Shown: positions 6,013-13,176 of the stretch, in pieces
Layout of the letters: each line of letters begins with the position of its first letter
Position numbering within the stretch: the first letter of the stretch is position 1
Source of the DNA: SKLM01 sp964421785
Lineage (GTDB): Bacteria > Chloroflexota > Anaerolineae > B4-G1
Assembly (NCBI GenBank): GCA_964421785.1
Contig: CAYQZG010000092.1
Span: 1 to 15,681 of the forward strand
Direction: 5' to 3'
DNA length: 15,681 nucleotides
Made by a program: the position numbers and the translations under genes
The notes under the pieces: generated by a model
Seen by the model: the letters and a program-made list of their open reading frames with translations, nothing else
The model's database searches: none
What the model was told of the DNA's origin: nothing

Positions 6013-6103
6013 CCTCTGTCGCCATCTTCCGGGGTGTACCCCATACGTTACGGCAGGGCCCCTTCTGCCCGTTGAAGGTGCTCATGTGTCGCTGCGACAG
6101 AGG
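6013..6103 (+). other. Three-stem structured leader candidate
   Basis: CCTCTGTCGC (6013-6022) pairs perfectly with GCGACAGAGG (6094-6103). The enclosed 71 nt holds two further stems: GGGGT/ACCCC (6031-6042) and GGCAG/CTGCC (6052-6069). A short palindrome, TGTCGC-T-GCGACA (6087-6099), overlaps the closing strand and could compete with it. The element lies 145 nt before the ABC ATPase start, within what would be its leader. No known riboswitch class is recognised. The rest of 5985-6247 holds only small hairpins such as GCTCG/CGAGC after 6170 and no convincing gene. Confidence 0.42.
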
Positions 6104-6247
6104 GGTATGCAACAAACGGCTGATTGGGACGTATTGATAGGGGTACGGCGGCGCGAGGGATGTCCCTGCGTCTGCTCGAGCTGCTGAGCGAGCTACAAGA
6201 ACGGTATCGTCAGGGGATTGGCGGGTATCTATTCCAGGAGAGGCCAT

Positions 6248-7192
6248 ATGACCGAGGGCGAGGCGATTCAAGTGCGGGATCTGGACAAGACCTTCGGCGA
6301 CATCCACGCCGTGCGCGGGATCAGCTTTGACGTGCACCAGGGTGAGATCTTCAGCTTGCTCGGTCCCAATGGTGCGGGTAAGAGCACCACCATCTCGATG
6401 CTGGCCTGTCTGCTGGCGCCCACAGGGGGCCACGCGCTCGTGATGGGCCACTCCATCCTGCGCGAGCCCATGGCGGTCAAGGAGGCCATTGGCGTCGTGC
6501 CGCAGGAGATCGCCCTCTACGAGGATCTCTCCGCCCGTCAGAACCTCACCTTCTGGGGCAAGATGTACGGGCTGCGCGGAACAGCACTCGGCCGGCGGGT
6601 GGACAATGTGCTGGGGATCGTGGGGCTGACTGACCGCCAGCGCGGGGCGGTGAGCACGTTCTCGGGCGGCATGAAGCGGCGGCTGAACATCGGCATCGCC
6701 CTGATGCACCGTCCGGACGTGATCATCATGGATGAGCCGACGGTGGGCATCGACCCGCAGAGCCGGCGCAATATCTTGGATAGTGTGAAAGCCTTCAACG
6801 AGCAGGGCATGACGGTGCTCTACACCACGCACTACATGGAGGAGGCGCAGGAGCTCTCCGACCACATCGCCATCATGGACCGGGGTGAGGTGATTGCCTA
6901 TGGCACGCACGACGAACTGGTGGAGATCGTGGGCCAGTTGGATCGCATCGACCTGACCATCAACGCCCCGTCGGAACGGGTGACGAGGCTCTGGCAGGAG
7001 ACCGAGGGCGTCCACCAGGTCACGGCCGAGGATGGCGCGCTGACGCTGCTGGTGGACGACAGCAACGTCGTCCTGCCGCGCCTGTTTGGATCCGCCAACG
7101 AGGCTGACGTGCGCATCACCTCGGTGGAGATCCAAGAGCCGAACCTGGAGGCGGTCTTCCTCCATCTGACGGGGCGCGCGCTGCGGGACTAG
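6248..7192 (+). CDS. ABC exporter ATP-binding subunit
   Basis: This 314-residue protein is a single ABC nucleotide-binding domain (about 1-235) plus a C-terminal extension of the type found in drug and antibiotic exporters (DrrA/CcmA/NatA group). It has Walker A GPNGAGKST (39-47), a Q-loop in VVPQE, the signature FSGGMKRR (an LSGGQ variant), Walker B with the catalytic Glu in IIMDEPTVGIDP, and the H-loop in TTHYMEEA. The tail ends with the family pattern PNLEAVFLHLTGRALRD. The ATG at 6248 is 7 bp after AGGAG (6236-6240) and is preferred over the in-frame TTG at 6218. The next gene starts 3 nt after its stop, so it forms one operon with the two permeases. The exported substrate is unknown. Confidence 0.95.
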   Translation: MTEGEAIQVRDLDKTFGDIHAVRGISFDVHQGEIFSLLGPNGAGKSTTISMLACLLAPTGGHALVMGHSILREPMAVKEAIGVVPQEIALYEDLSARQNLTFWGKMYGLRGTALGRRVDNVLGIVGLTDRQRGAVSTFSGGMKRRLNIGIALMHRPDVIIMDEPTVGIDPQSRRNILDSVKAFNEQGMTVLYTTHYMEEAQELSDHIAIMDRGEVIAYGTHDELVEIVGQLDRIDLTINAPSERVTRLWQETEGVHQVTAEDGALTLLVDDSNVVLPRLFGSANEADVRITSVEIQEPNLEAVFLHLTGRALRD

Positions 7193-7195
7193 GTT

Positions 7196-8500
7196 ATGGA
7201 TGAGACCACGACTCATCTTATGAAGACCCTGGACATCGCCTGGAAGGACTTGCGACATTCCTTCCGCAGTGCCTTCGCGCTGGTGTTTATGTTCGTCGTG
7301 CCGCTTCTCACGGTGGGGCTGTTCTATCTCGCCTTCGGTGGGATGGGCTCCGATGGCGGTCTCGAGCTGTCCACGGTGGAGGTCCGGCTGGTCAACCTGG
7401 ACGAGCCCGCATCGCAGGCCGGCGGCTTCTCGGCGGGGGGGATGCTGGCCGATTTCCTGGCCTCGGAGGAGTTGGCGGACCTGTTGCATGTGACGGAGGC
7501 GGAGGACGCGGCGAGCGCCCGCGCTGCTGTGGATGAGCAGAGGGCGGCTGTTGCCGTCATCATCCCTCCCGACTTCACCGCCGCGATGCTGGGGTTCGAG
7601 AGACGGGCGGCGGTGGAGCTCTACCGGGATCCGACGCTGGCCGTCGGGCCGGACATCGTCAAGGGCATCGTCAGCCAATTCATCGACGGCTTCGCTGGCA
7701 GCAAGATCGCAGCTGACGTCGCTGAGAGACAGCTGAGCGAGCACGGCGTGCCGCTGGATGTGCAGCGCGAGCAGAGGATTATGATGGGCTACGCCAGCTG
7801 GTCGACCGAACTGGGTGAGCGTCAGAGGGAAGGCGATTCTCCATTGGTTGACCAGCGTGCCCCGGAGGATACGGCGAGTGATGCTGAGGGTCAGCTGATG
7901 CAGATCATGAAGCCGATCATGACAGGCATGATGATCTTCTATGCTTTCTTCACCGGCGCCAACGCGGCGCAGTCCATCCTGGCCGAGGAGGAGGCCGGCA
8001 CCTTGCCCCGCCTCTTCACCACACCGACGCCGTTGTCGACGATCCTGGGAGGCAAGCTTCTGGCGGTCTTCGCCACTCTGATCGTCCAGGTGGTGGTGCT
8101 GCTGGTGATCGGATCCCTCGTTTTCAGGGTGACCTGGGGGGCACCCCTTCCCGTCGTTCTGGTGGCCCTGGGGCTCGTGATCCTCGCCTCCAGCTTCGGC
8201 ATTTTCCTCACCTCGTTCCTTGAGGACACCGAGCAGGTGGGCATCATCTTCGGTGGCGTGATGACCGTCACCGGCATGGTGGGCCTCAACGCCATGTTCA
8301 CCGGCAATCTGTCCGGCACCTCCAGGGTGACGGACGTCATGTCTCTCCTCACGCCGCAGGGATGGGCCATGCGGGGCTGGAGCATCGTTTTGCAGGGCGG
8401 CGACGTCATCGATCTGGCCCTCACCCTCGGCGTCATACTGGCCCTGGGCATTATCTTCTTCGCCGTCGGCGTGCGGCGCTTTGGGAAACGGTTCGCCTAG
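7196..8500 (+). CDS. ABC-2 type transporter permease 1
   Basis: This 434-residue protein has the ABC-2 export layout. One N-terminal TM (about 26-48, FALVFMFVVPLLTVGLFYLAF) is followed by a large extracytoplasmic domain (about 50-235) and then about five TM segments to the C-terminus. The cytoplasmic loop EEEAGTLPRLFTTPTPLSTI is the usual coupling segment of the family, and MSLLTPQGWAMRGW is a typical late motif. It starts 3 nt after the ATPase stop. An alternative ATG at 7220 would remove eight polar residues but has no better ribosome site. It pairs with the second permease as a heterodimer. Confidence 0.92.
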   Translation: MDETTTHLMKTLDIAWKDLRHSFRSAFALVFMFVVPLLTVGLFYLAFGGMGSDGGLELSTVEVRLVNLDEPASQAGGFSAGGMLADFLASEELADLLHVTEAEDAASARAAVDEQRAAVAVIIPPDFTAAMLGFERRAAVELYRDPTLAVGPDIVKGIVSQFIDGFAGSKIAADVAERQLSEHGVPLDVQREQRIMMGYASWSTELGERQREGDSPLVDQRAPEDTASDAEGQLMQIMKPIMTGMMIFYAFFTGANAAQSILAEEEAGTLPRLFTTPTPLSTILGGKLLAVFATLIVQVVVLLVIGSLVFRVTWGAPLPVVLVALGLVILASSFGIFLTSFLEDTEQVGIIFGGVMTVTGMVGLNAMFTGNLSGTSRVTDVMSLLTPQGWAMRGWSIVLQGGDVIDLALTLGVILALGIIFFAVGVRRFGKRFA

Positions 8501-8509
8501 GGGGAAGCT

Positions 8510-9730
8510 GTGCGAGTGATCGATCTGGCTCTCAAGGATCTCTATCAGATCGTGCGGGACTGGAAGGCAGCCGTCTTCCTGCTGGCGATGCCCGTCATCT
8601 TCACCCTGCTGCTGGGCTACCTGTTCCGCGACGTGGGCGGTGGAGGGGATGCGCGTCTGCCGGTGGGCGTCCTCGACCTGGAGAACGATGGTGCCCTCAG
8701 CGCGCCCCTGCTGGATCTGATGGAGGGGTCGGACGCCATCCGTCCCGTGGTGCTGGAGGAGGGAGGCACGGCCGCGGCGGAGCGGCGGGTGTCCGACCAG
8801 GAGCTGGCTGCTGCGGTAATCGTCCCCGAAGGATACAGCCAACGCGCGCTGGAGGGGGAGCTGATTGATCTGCCGGTGATCGTCGATCCAGCTTCTGTCC
8901 CGGGAACAGCTGCAGAGCGCGGTGTTCAAGCGGCCACCACGCGGCTGATGGGGGCGCTTCAGATCGCGCGTCTGAGTGCCGAGGCCTATGACGAGGAGAG
9001 GGGATTTGCGAACGAGGGTGATCGCCAGGACTTCCTGCGGGGCGCGTTGGCCGACGCCGTCGCGGCGTGGCAGGATCCTCCACTGACGGTCGAGATGACG
9101 GCGTCGGGGGAGAGCGACGCGGAGGAGGAAGAGAGGCCGAACAGCTTCGCCCATTCGTCGCCCGCTATGATGGTCCAATTCGCCATCGCAGGCCTGATTG
9201 GCGCCGCGGAGGTCCTGGTGCTGGAGCGGAGGTCCGGAGCGCTGCGGCGATTGCTGACCACGGCCATCTCGCGGCTGGAGATCGTTCTGGGACACTACGT
9301 GGCTATGGTGGTGATGATCTTCGTACAGATCGCTCTGCTTGTCGTCTTTGGCCAGCTGGCCGTGGGTGTGGACTACGCGCGGACGCCCCTAGCGACGCTG
9401 CTGGTAGCCGTCGCCATGGCGCTCTGGGTGGCCGGTCTTGGCTTGCTCATCGGCGTCGTGGCCAAGACAGAGGAGCAGGTCGTCATTTTCTCCATGATTC
9501 CTATGTTCGTGCTGTCGGGTCTGGGCGGGGCGTGGATGCCCCTGGAGGAGACCAGCGAGACGTTTCAGGCTATCGGGCACGTCTTGCCGTCGGCGTGGGC
9601 GATGGACGGCTTCAAGAACCTGGTGATGCGGGGACTGGGGCTCAGCTCGGCGCTGCTGCCGGCGGGGGTCATGCTGGCCTACGCTATCGCGTTCTTCGCC
9701 CTGGCGCTGTGGCGGTTTGAGTTTGAGTAG
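8510..9730 (+). CDS. ABC-2 type transporter permease 2
   Basis: This 406-residue paralogue of the preceding permease has an N-terminal TM (about 20-40, AAVFLLAMPVIFTLLLGYLF), an extracytoplasmic domain (about 42-215) that ends in an acidic stretch (SDAEEEERP), and five to six C-terminal TM segments. The coupling loop LERRSGALRRLLTTAISRLE and the late motif GAWMPLEETSETFQAIGHVLPSAWAMDG are typical of ABC-2 exporters. It starts with GTG, 2 nt after GGGGAAG (8501-8507), and 9 nt after the first permease. ATPase plus two different permeases gives a complete exporter. Confidence 0.92.
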   Translation: MRVIDLALKDLYQIVRDWKAAVFLLAMPVIFTLLLGYLFRDVGGGGDARLPVGVLDLENDGALSAPLLDLMEGSDAIRPVVLEEGGTAAAERRVSDQELAAAVIVPEGYSQRALEGELIDLPVIVDPASVPGTAAERGVQAATTRLMGALQIARLSAEAYDEERGFANEGDRQDFLRGALADAVAAWQDPPLTVEMTASGESDAEEEERPNSFAHSSPAMMVQFAIAGLIGAAEVLVLERRSGALRRLLTTAISRLEIVLGHYVAMVVMIFVQIALLVVFGQLAVGVDYARTPLATLLVAVAMALWVAGLGLLIGVVAKTEEQVVIFSMIPMFVLSGLGGAWMPLEETSETFQAIGHVLPSAWAMDGFKNLVMRGLGLSSALLPAGVMLAYAIAFFALALWRFEFE

Positions 9731-9826
9731 CTGTGACGGCTGTCCCCGGCACTATGGCGGCTGGAGCGTCGTCGTCCCGACGGCAGGGTCACAGGCCCTG
9801 ATGGCGCCGGTAAAGGGGCATGGCCT

Positions 9827-9841
9827 CTCGTCATAGACGAG
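9827..9841. other. Small hairpin after the ABC exporter operon
   Basis: A perfect CTCGTC/GACGAG stem with a 3-nt loop lies in the 201-nt gap 9731-9931. CTGTGAC (9731-9737) can also pair with GTCACAG (9788-9794). There is no T-run, so termination would have to be Rho-dependent. I found no convincing promoter for the next gene in this gap. Confidence 0.3.
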
Positions 9842-9931
9842 CGGCTGGTGGATCGATGCAGTGACCGGGCGAGCTCTGGCGAGGCGCTCTCCAGGGCGGT
9901 CCGGTGCAATGAGCTGACGTGAGGAGGGCAT

Positions 9932-10225
9932 ATGACGCAAATGCAGGAAAGGTTCAAGATGGAGACGATGTCGGGCGAGGCGGTGACCATCGACGACGTC
10001 ATCGTGACGCCTCAGTCGCAGGCGCTCACCGTGCGCTGGCCTCAAGGAGGCTGGGTGTGGAACCGCCCGGCCGCCGTGCTGGTGGAGCAAGGTGAGGAGG
10101 AAGAGCGCATCCCCATTGTGGATGTCACGCGGGTGGCCCAGCTGGGGCTTTTCGGCCTCAGTCTGGTGTTCGTTGTCCTTGGTTTAGGCATGTGGATCAT
10201 GGAAAGGAGCATATCAAATGAGTGA
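9932..10225 (+). CDS. Small single-TM protein, partner of the GerW-like gene
   Basis: This 97-residue protein has a soluble N-terminal part rich in beta-type residues (about 14-65: VTIDDVIVTPQSQALTVRW, then the acidic EQGEEEERIPIVDV) and one C-terminal TM helix (about 70-90, LGLFGLSLVFVVLGLGMWIM). No known family is recognised. The ATG follows GAGGAGGG (9921-9928) at 3 nt. The last eight bases overlap the start of the GerW-like gene, which indicates translational coupling and probably a shared membrane complex or function. Confidence 0.75.
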   Translation: MTQMQERFKMETMSGEAVTIDDVIVTPQSQALTVRWPQGGWVWNRPAAVLVEQGEEEERIPIVDVTRVAQLGLFGLSLVFVVLGLGMWIMERSISNE

Positions 10226-10772
10226 GACGTTCGATCAGTTGACCGCTACGTCGGTGGAGAGTCAGGAGCAGGCTGTCGGGCTCATCGAGAAGCTGCTCAC
10301 CGTGGCGCAGCCAGGCGCCGTGTTCAGCGAGCCGATGAAGGCTGAGGGACGGACGATCATCACCGCCGCCGAGGTGAACGTTGGCCTCGGCATTGGCTTC
10401 GGGTTCGGTGGTGGGACGGCTGCGTCCCATCCGAGCAAGGAGCAGCAGCAGAAGAAGAAGAAGAAAGTCAAGCGCCACCACCAGAGAAGCGCGGACCCGC
10501 ACGAGAGGGTGGAGCTCGAGGGGGCCGAGGCCACGGATGAAGAGGCCCAGGACACAGAGCCCCAGGATCTGGGCGAGGACGCCGGCATGGGCGGCGGCGG
10601 TGGGGGCGGTGGCGGGGCCGGCGGGCGACCTATCGCTGTCATCAGCATCAGCGAGGACGGTGTGGAGGTCGAGCCAGTGGTCGATGCCACGAAGATCGCC
10701 CTGGCCTTCTTCACCACATTGGGCAGCATGTTCTTCATGTTGACGAAGATGCGCAAGGCGGCCGAGCGCTGA
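10218..10772 (+). CDS. GerW/YtfJ family protein with a charged insert
   Basis: This 184-residue protein matches the GerW (YtfJ) family. An N-terminal helix is followed by VFSEPMKAEGRTIITAAEV (35-53), then the glycine block GLGIGFGFGGG (56-66), and later a second poly-glycine run (125-136) joined to RPIAVISISEDGVEVEPV. The two glycine blocks are normally close. Here they are separated by about 55 residues of low complexity, with KEQQQKKKKKVKRHHQR (74-90) and then an acidic stretch. A hydrophobic C-terminal segment (158-176) may be a membrane anchor. In Bacillus the family is linked to spore germination, but it also occurs in non-spore-formers, where its role is unknown. AAAGGAG (10203-10209) lies 8 nt before the ATG. 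Confidence 0.82.
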   Translation: MSETFDQLTATSVESQEQAVGLIEKLLTVAQPGAVFSEPMKAEGRTIITAAEVNVGLGIGFGFGGGTAASHPSKEQQQKKKKKVKRHHQRSADPHERVELEGAEATDEEAQDTEPQDLGEDAGMGGGGGGGGGAGGRPIAVISISEDGVEVEPVVDATKIALAFFTTLGSMFFMLTKMRKAAER

Positions 10773-10792
10773 TCCAATAGCACGTCAGGAAG

Positions 10793-10876
10793 AGAGAGCC
10801 GGTGGGTCGACGGGCGGGACCGCCCAGGCACCGTGTGTGACGCTCCTCGGTGACACCATCGACCCATAGGCTCTCT
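10793..10876. repeat. Long inverted repeat enclosing copy 2 of the 29-bp repeat
   Basis: AGAGAGCC plus TGGGTCGA (10793-10810, with GG between) pairs with TCGACCCA plus GGCTCTCT (10859-10876, with TA between): 16 of 18 positions pair. The 29-bp repeat shared with 3277-3305 occupies 10804-10832, partly in the left arm and partly in the loop. A second stem, CACCG/CGGTG (10829-10852), lies inside. No T-run follows. The element lies 20 nt after the GerW-like stop and may end or stabilise its transcript. Confidence 0.65.
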
Positions 10877-10957
10877 GTGTGCGTCTACGTCTTCGCGTGG
10901 CTGCTGATGCTCATCGGTGTTCTGACCTGCTGAGAAGAGCTCTCACACCCGTCCCCC

Positions 10958-11008
10958 CTTTACCAAACCTTAACCGGCTCTTAAGCCGGGTATAAAACCC
11001 CCTTAACC
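10958..11008 (+). promoter_or_regulatory. Pho-box-like array of 11-bp direct repeats
   Basis: Heptamers start every 11 bp: CTTTACC (10958), CTTAACC (10969), CTTAAGC (10980), TATAAAA (10991, degenerate) and CTTAACC (11002), with 4-bp spacers. The unit matches the cyanobacterial Pho box bound by the PhoB homologue SphR (YTTAAYY-type units on an 11-bp period), and the spacing is that of PhoB-family operators in general. The array ends 9 bp before a -10 box and replaces a normal -35, as in PhoB-activated promoters. Confidence 0.62.
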
Positions 11009-11017
11009 TCTGGAGCC

Positions 11018-11023
11018 TATACT
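11018..11023 (+). promoter_or_regulatory. -10 box of the metallophosphoesterase promoter
   Basis: TATACT (11018-11023) matches the -10 consensus in five of six positions. The position where a -35 box would lie (about 10995-11000) has no match, in keeping with an activator-dependent promoter. A 10-bp direct repeat, CCTCTGGAGC, flanks it (11007-11016 and 11025-11034). The leader holds a stem GCACTG...CAGTGC with an inner TCGCC/GGCGA (11056-11087). Confidence 0.5.
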
Positions 11024-11118
11024 GCCTCTGGAGCTGCTGTGAGGCGGCTCCTCTGGCACTGGGTCTCGCCGGTGGGCGACTCAGTGCGCCGTGCGGCAGT
11101 GATCAATGGAGGTTCCAG

Positions 11119-12075
11119 ATGACCACCCTGGTAGAGGGCTACAGCCTGGGCGCATCCCGAGGGGCTCGTGTCGAGACGCGACCGGCGCATCGACCGAGTT
11201 TCGCGTACAGATGCCTGACAGAGGCCTTCGAGATGGCCCCGGTGGTCCCCTTCGATGATGCATCGCCCCTGATCTTCTTCAGCGACTGTCACCGCGGCGA
11301 CAACAGCAAGGCCGACGCCTTTACCAAGAACGAGCCTCTTTTCTTGCGCGTGCTGACCGGCTACTACCGCGAGGGTTACACGTACGTGGAGGTTGGAGAC
11401 GGCGATGAGCTTTGGCAGCATCGCTGCTTTGGCCAGGTCCGAGCTGCCCACCGGCGTGTCTTCGATCTGCTCCATGCGCTTGAGGAGGACAAGCGGCTTC
11501 ACCTCATCGTCGGTAACCACGATATCCAAGGGGGGCGGCGCGAACCTGTGGTGAAGGATGGGATTGCCACCCACCGTGGGCTGATCCTCCGGCACACTGA
11601 GACCGGAAAGCGCCTCTTCGCGGTGCACGGACACCAGGCGGACCTGAAGAGCGATCGGTTCATCGGTATCGCGCGCCCCCTGGTGCGGCACGTCTGGAGG
11701 CGGATTCAACTGCTAGGCCTCGCCGATAGCGCAGGTTGGATGCAGGCTTCTCGGACGCGGACAAGGGTAGGGCGTATGTGGCGGCACTGGTGGGAAGCGT
11801 CGACGAGGCTCATTGAGCGGCGATTGCTGGCCTGGGTTCGCGACCGCGACCAGATCACCATCTGCGGACACACGCACCGCGCTGCCTCCGCGCGACCGGG
11901 GACGCCCCCGTACTTCAACGCCGGCAGCTGCACCTCCCCTGGCTACATCACGGGCCTCGAGATTCTCGACGGATGGATCAGGCTCGTCAAATGGTCGATG
12001 GGTTCTCAGGGCGCCGGCGGGGGGATTCGGCGGGAGCTCCTGGCACCTCCGCGGGCCTTGCACTCGATCGTGTAG
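11119..12075 (+). CDS. Calcineurin-like metallophosphoesterase
   Basis: This 318-residue protein carries all five blocks of the calcineurin-type phosphoesterase fold: FFSDCHRGD (Asp56, His58), VGDGDELW (92-99), VGNHD (131-135), AVHGHQAD (168-175) and CGHTHRA (249-255). These bind a dinuclear metal centre that cleaves phosphomonoesters or phosphodiesters. There is no signal peptide, so it is cytoplasmic. The helical stretch about 180-245 is an insertion like those in LpxH-type enzymes, but an LpxH role is not implied. The ATG at 11119 is 6 nt after GGAGG (11108-11112). This gives about 40 residues before the fold begins; an internal Met39 is an alternative without a ribosome site. The Pho-box-like promoter upstream suggests induction by phosphate starvation. 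The next gene follows after 41 nt. Confidence 0.9.
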   Translation: MTTLVEGYSLGASRGARVETRPAHRPSFAYRCLTEAFEMAPVVPFDDASPLIFFSDCHRGDNSKADAFTKNEPLFLRVLTGYYREGYTYVEVGDGDELWQHRCFGQVRAAHRRVFDLLHALEEDKRLHLIVGNHDIQGGRREPVVKDGIATHRGLILRHTETGKRLFAVHGHQADLKSDRFIGIARPLVRHVWRRIQLLGLADSAGWMQASRTRTRVGRMWRHWWEASTRLIERRLLAWVRDRDQITICGHTHRAASARPGTPPYFNAGSCTSPGYITGLEILDGWIRLVKWSMGSQGAGGGIRRELLAPPRALHSIV

Positions 12076-12116
12076 TCCCAGGGCCGCGCTGGCGAATGGA
12101 TAGGAGATAGAAGGCC

Positions 12117-13082
12117 ATGCATATTCCAGGATTCGATGAACTCGAGGCGCTGGATTTCGTCGCGCGGGACGACTCACCCTTCGTCCAGCTGCTCTACTTG
12201 CGCGACATCGTGGGTGCCTCGATCTGCAGCGAACGGTTTCTGAAGCAGCAACACGTGACGCTTTCAAACCGGGCGCTCGATAATCTGCTTTCGAAGCAGC
12301 TCCCCTCCGGAGGCTGGCTGCCTGCTGAGGAGGAATCGGCGTTCGGCCCCGTCTATCGCTCGACGGGGTGGCTGCTGATCTACTTCGGTTATCTGGGTCT
12401 CAACGGCACCGAGATACCGGCGCTGCAGGAGGCCGTGACGTACGCGTTTCGGCATCTGTATGACCACGACAAGGGGCTGTTCTTGAGCATGGGGAGGAGG
12501 TATCCCGGTTTCGCACCATGTGAGAGCGCGATGCTGTTGAGGGCCTTGCTGCGGCTGGGGTTCCAGGACGATGGTCGGGTCCAGGGGGCTTGCGAGCATC
12601 ATCTCGCGGCCATTCACGGGAAGGAAGGCGTGTGTCGACATAAGAGGGGCGACCACCCTTGTGCTTGGGGGATGAGCAAGGATCTCCTTATGCTCAACGA
12701 GTTCCCTGCAGACTGGCGCACGCCGGCGTACGGACAGACGGTGGAGACCATCCAGGACTACCTCCTGTCGCCTCATCTTGCCGAGGGCGACTTCCCGCGC
12801 AGCCGAAACAGCTTTATCGACCACCCGCGGCACTGGACCGGTCTCGGCTATTTCAGGTCCTATCAGAGCGATCGCTTTGAGGCCTCGGAAGCGCTGGTGC
12901 AAAGCGGCGTGACGGAACACCCGGAGCTGCAGAAAGCGCTCGATGTGGTAGGGGACAAGTGCCTCGAAGGCATCACGTGGCAACCTGACTACCATCGATG
13001 CGAGTGGCCTATCAGACTGGAGGCCAATGTGCCGAGCCCCTTCCTATCCTTGCGGGGATTGAGGATCGCTCAGGCGCTGTAG
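12117..13082 (+). CDS. Alpha/alpha-barrel protein resembling terpene cyclases/prenyltransferases
   Basis: This 321-residue, mostly helical protein has repeat-like segments such as LLSKQLPSGGWLPAEEE (57-73), close to the Q-x-x-G-x-W repeats of squalene-hopene cyclase and prenyltransferase-beta folds, followed by TGWLLIYFGYLGL (83-95) and SAMLLRALLRLGF (137-149). The catalytic DxDD motif of cyclases is not seen. A Cys/His-rich stretch (Cys159, His161, His162, Cys173, His175, His180, Cys182) could bind metal. The exact reaction is unknown. The ATG at 12117 is 10 nt after AGGAG (12102-12106). It shares an operon with the metallophosphoesterase, so it may act on the same, possibly lipid- or prenyl-phosphate-related, substrate. 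That link is inference. Confidence 0.6.
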   Translation: MHIPGFDELEALDFVARDDSPFVQLLYLRDIVGASICSERFLKQQHVTLSNRALDNLLSKQLPSGGWLPAEEESAFGPVYRSTGWLLIYFGYLGLNGTEIPALQEAVTYAFRHLYDHDKGLFLSMGRRYPGFAPCESAMLLRALLRLGFQDDGRVQGACEHHLAAIHGKEGVCRHKRGDHPCAWGMSKDLLMLNEFPADWRTPAYGQTVETIQDYLLSPHLAEGDFPRSRNSFIDHPRHWTGLGYFRSYQSDRFEASEALVQSGVTEHPELQKALDVVGDKCLEGITWQPDYHRCEWPIRLEANVPSPFLSLRGLRIAQAL

Positions 13083-13176
13083 TCTCCCCATCAGGTTTCA
13101 CCATCCAGGACGTGTACCGGGAGAGGTCTTGAGCGCTGGTTGAATGGCTACCTCCTGTGGTATCATGGCGGCGACC

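Noticed and set aside
5987..6187. 66-codon frame in the exporter leader
   Set aside because: It crosses the three-stem element, lacks a ribosome site and shows no protein-like pattern.
5957..9295. Minus-strand open frame of 1112 codons opposite the ABC exporter
   Set aside because: It is His/Gln/Arg/Asp-rich low-complexity sequence caused by high GC in the codons of the opposite strand. The plus strand carries three clear ABC genes with all motifs.
10877..10933. 18-residue hydrophobic micro-ORF starting GTG after the long inverted repeat
   Set aside because: No ribosome site and no conservation evidence; the hydrophobic string is short enough to arise by chance.
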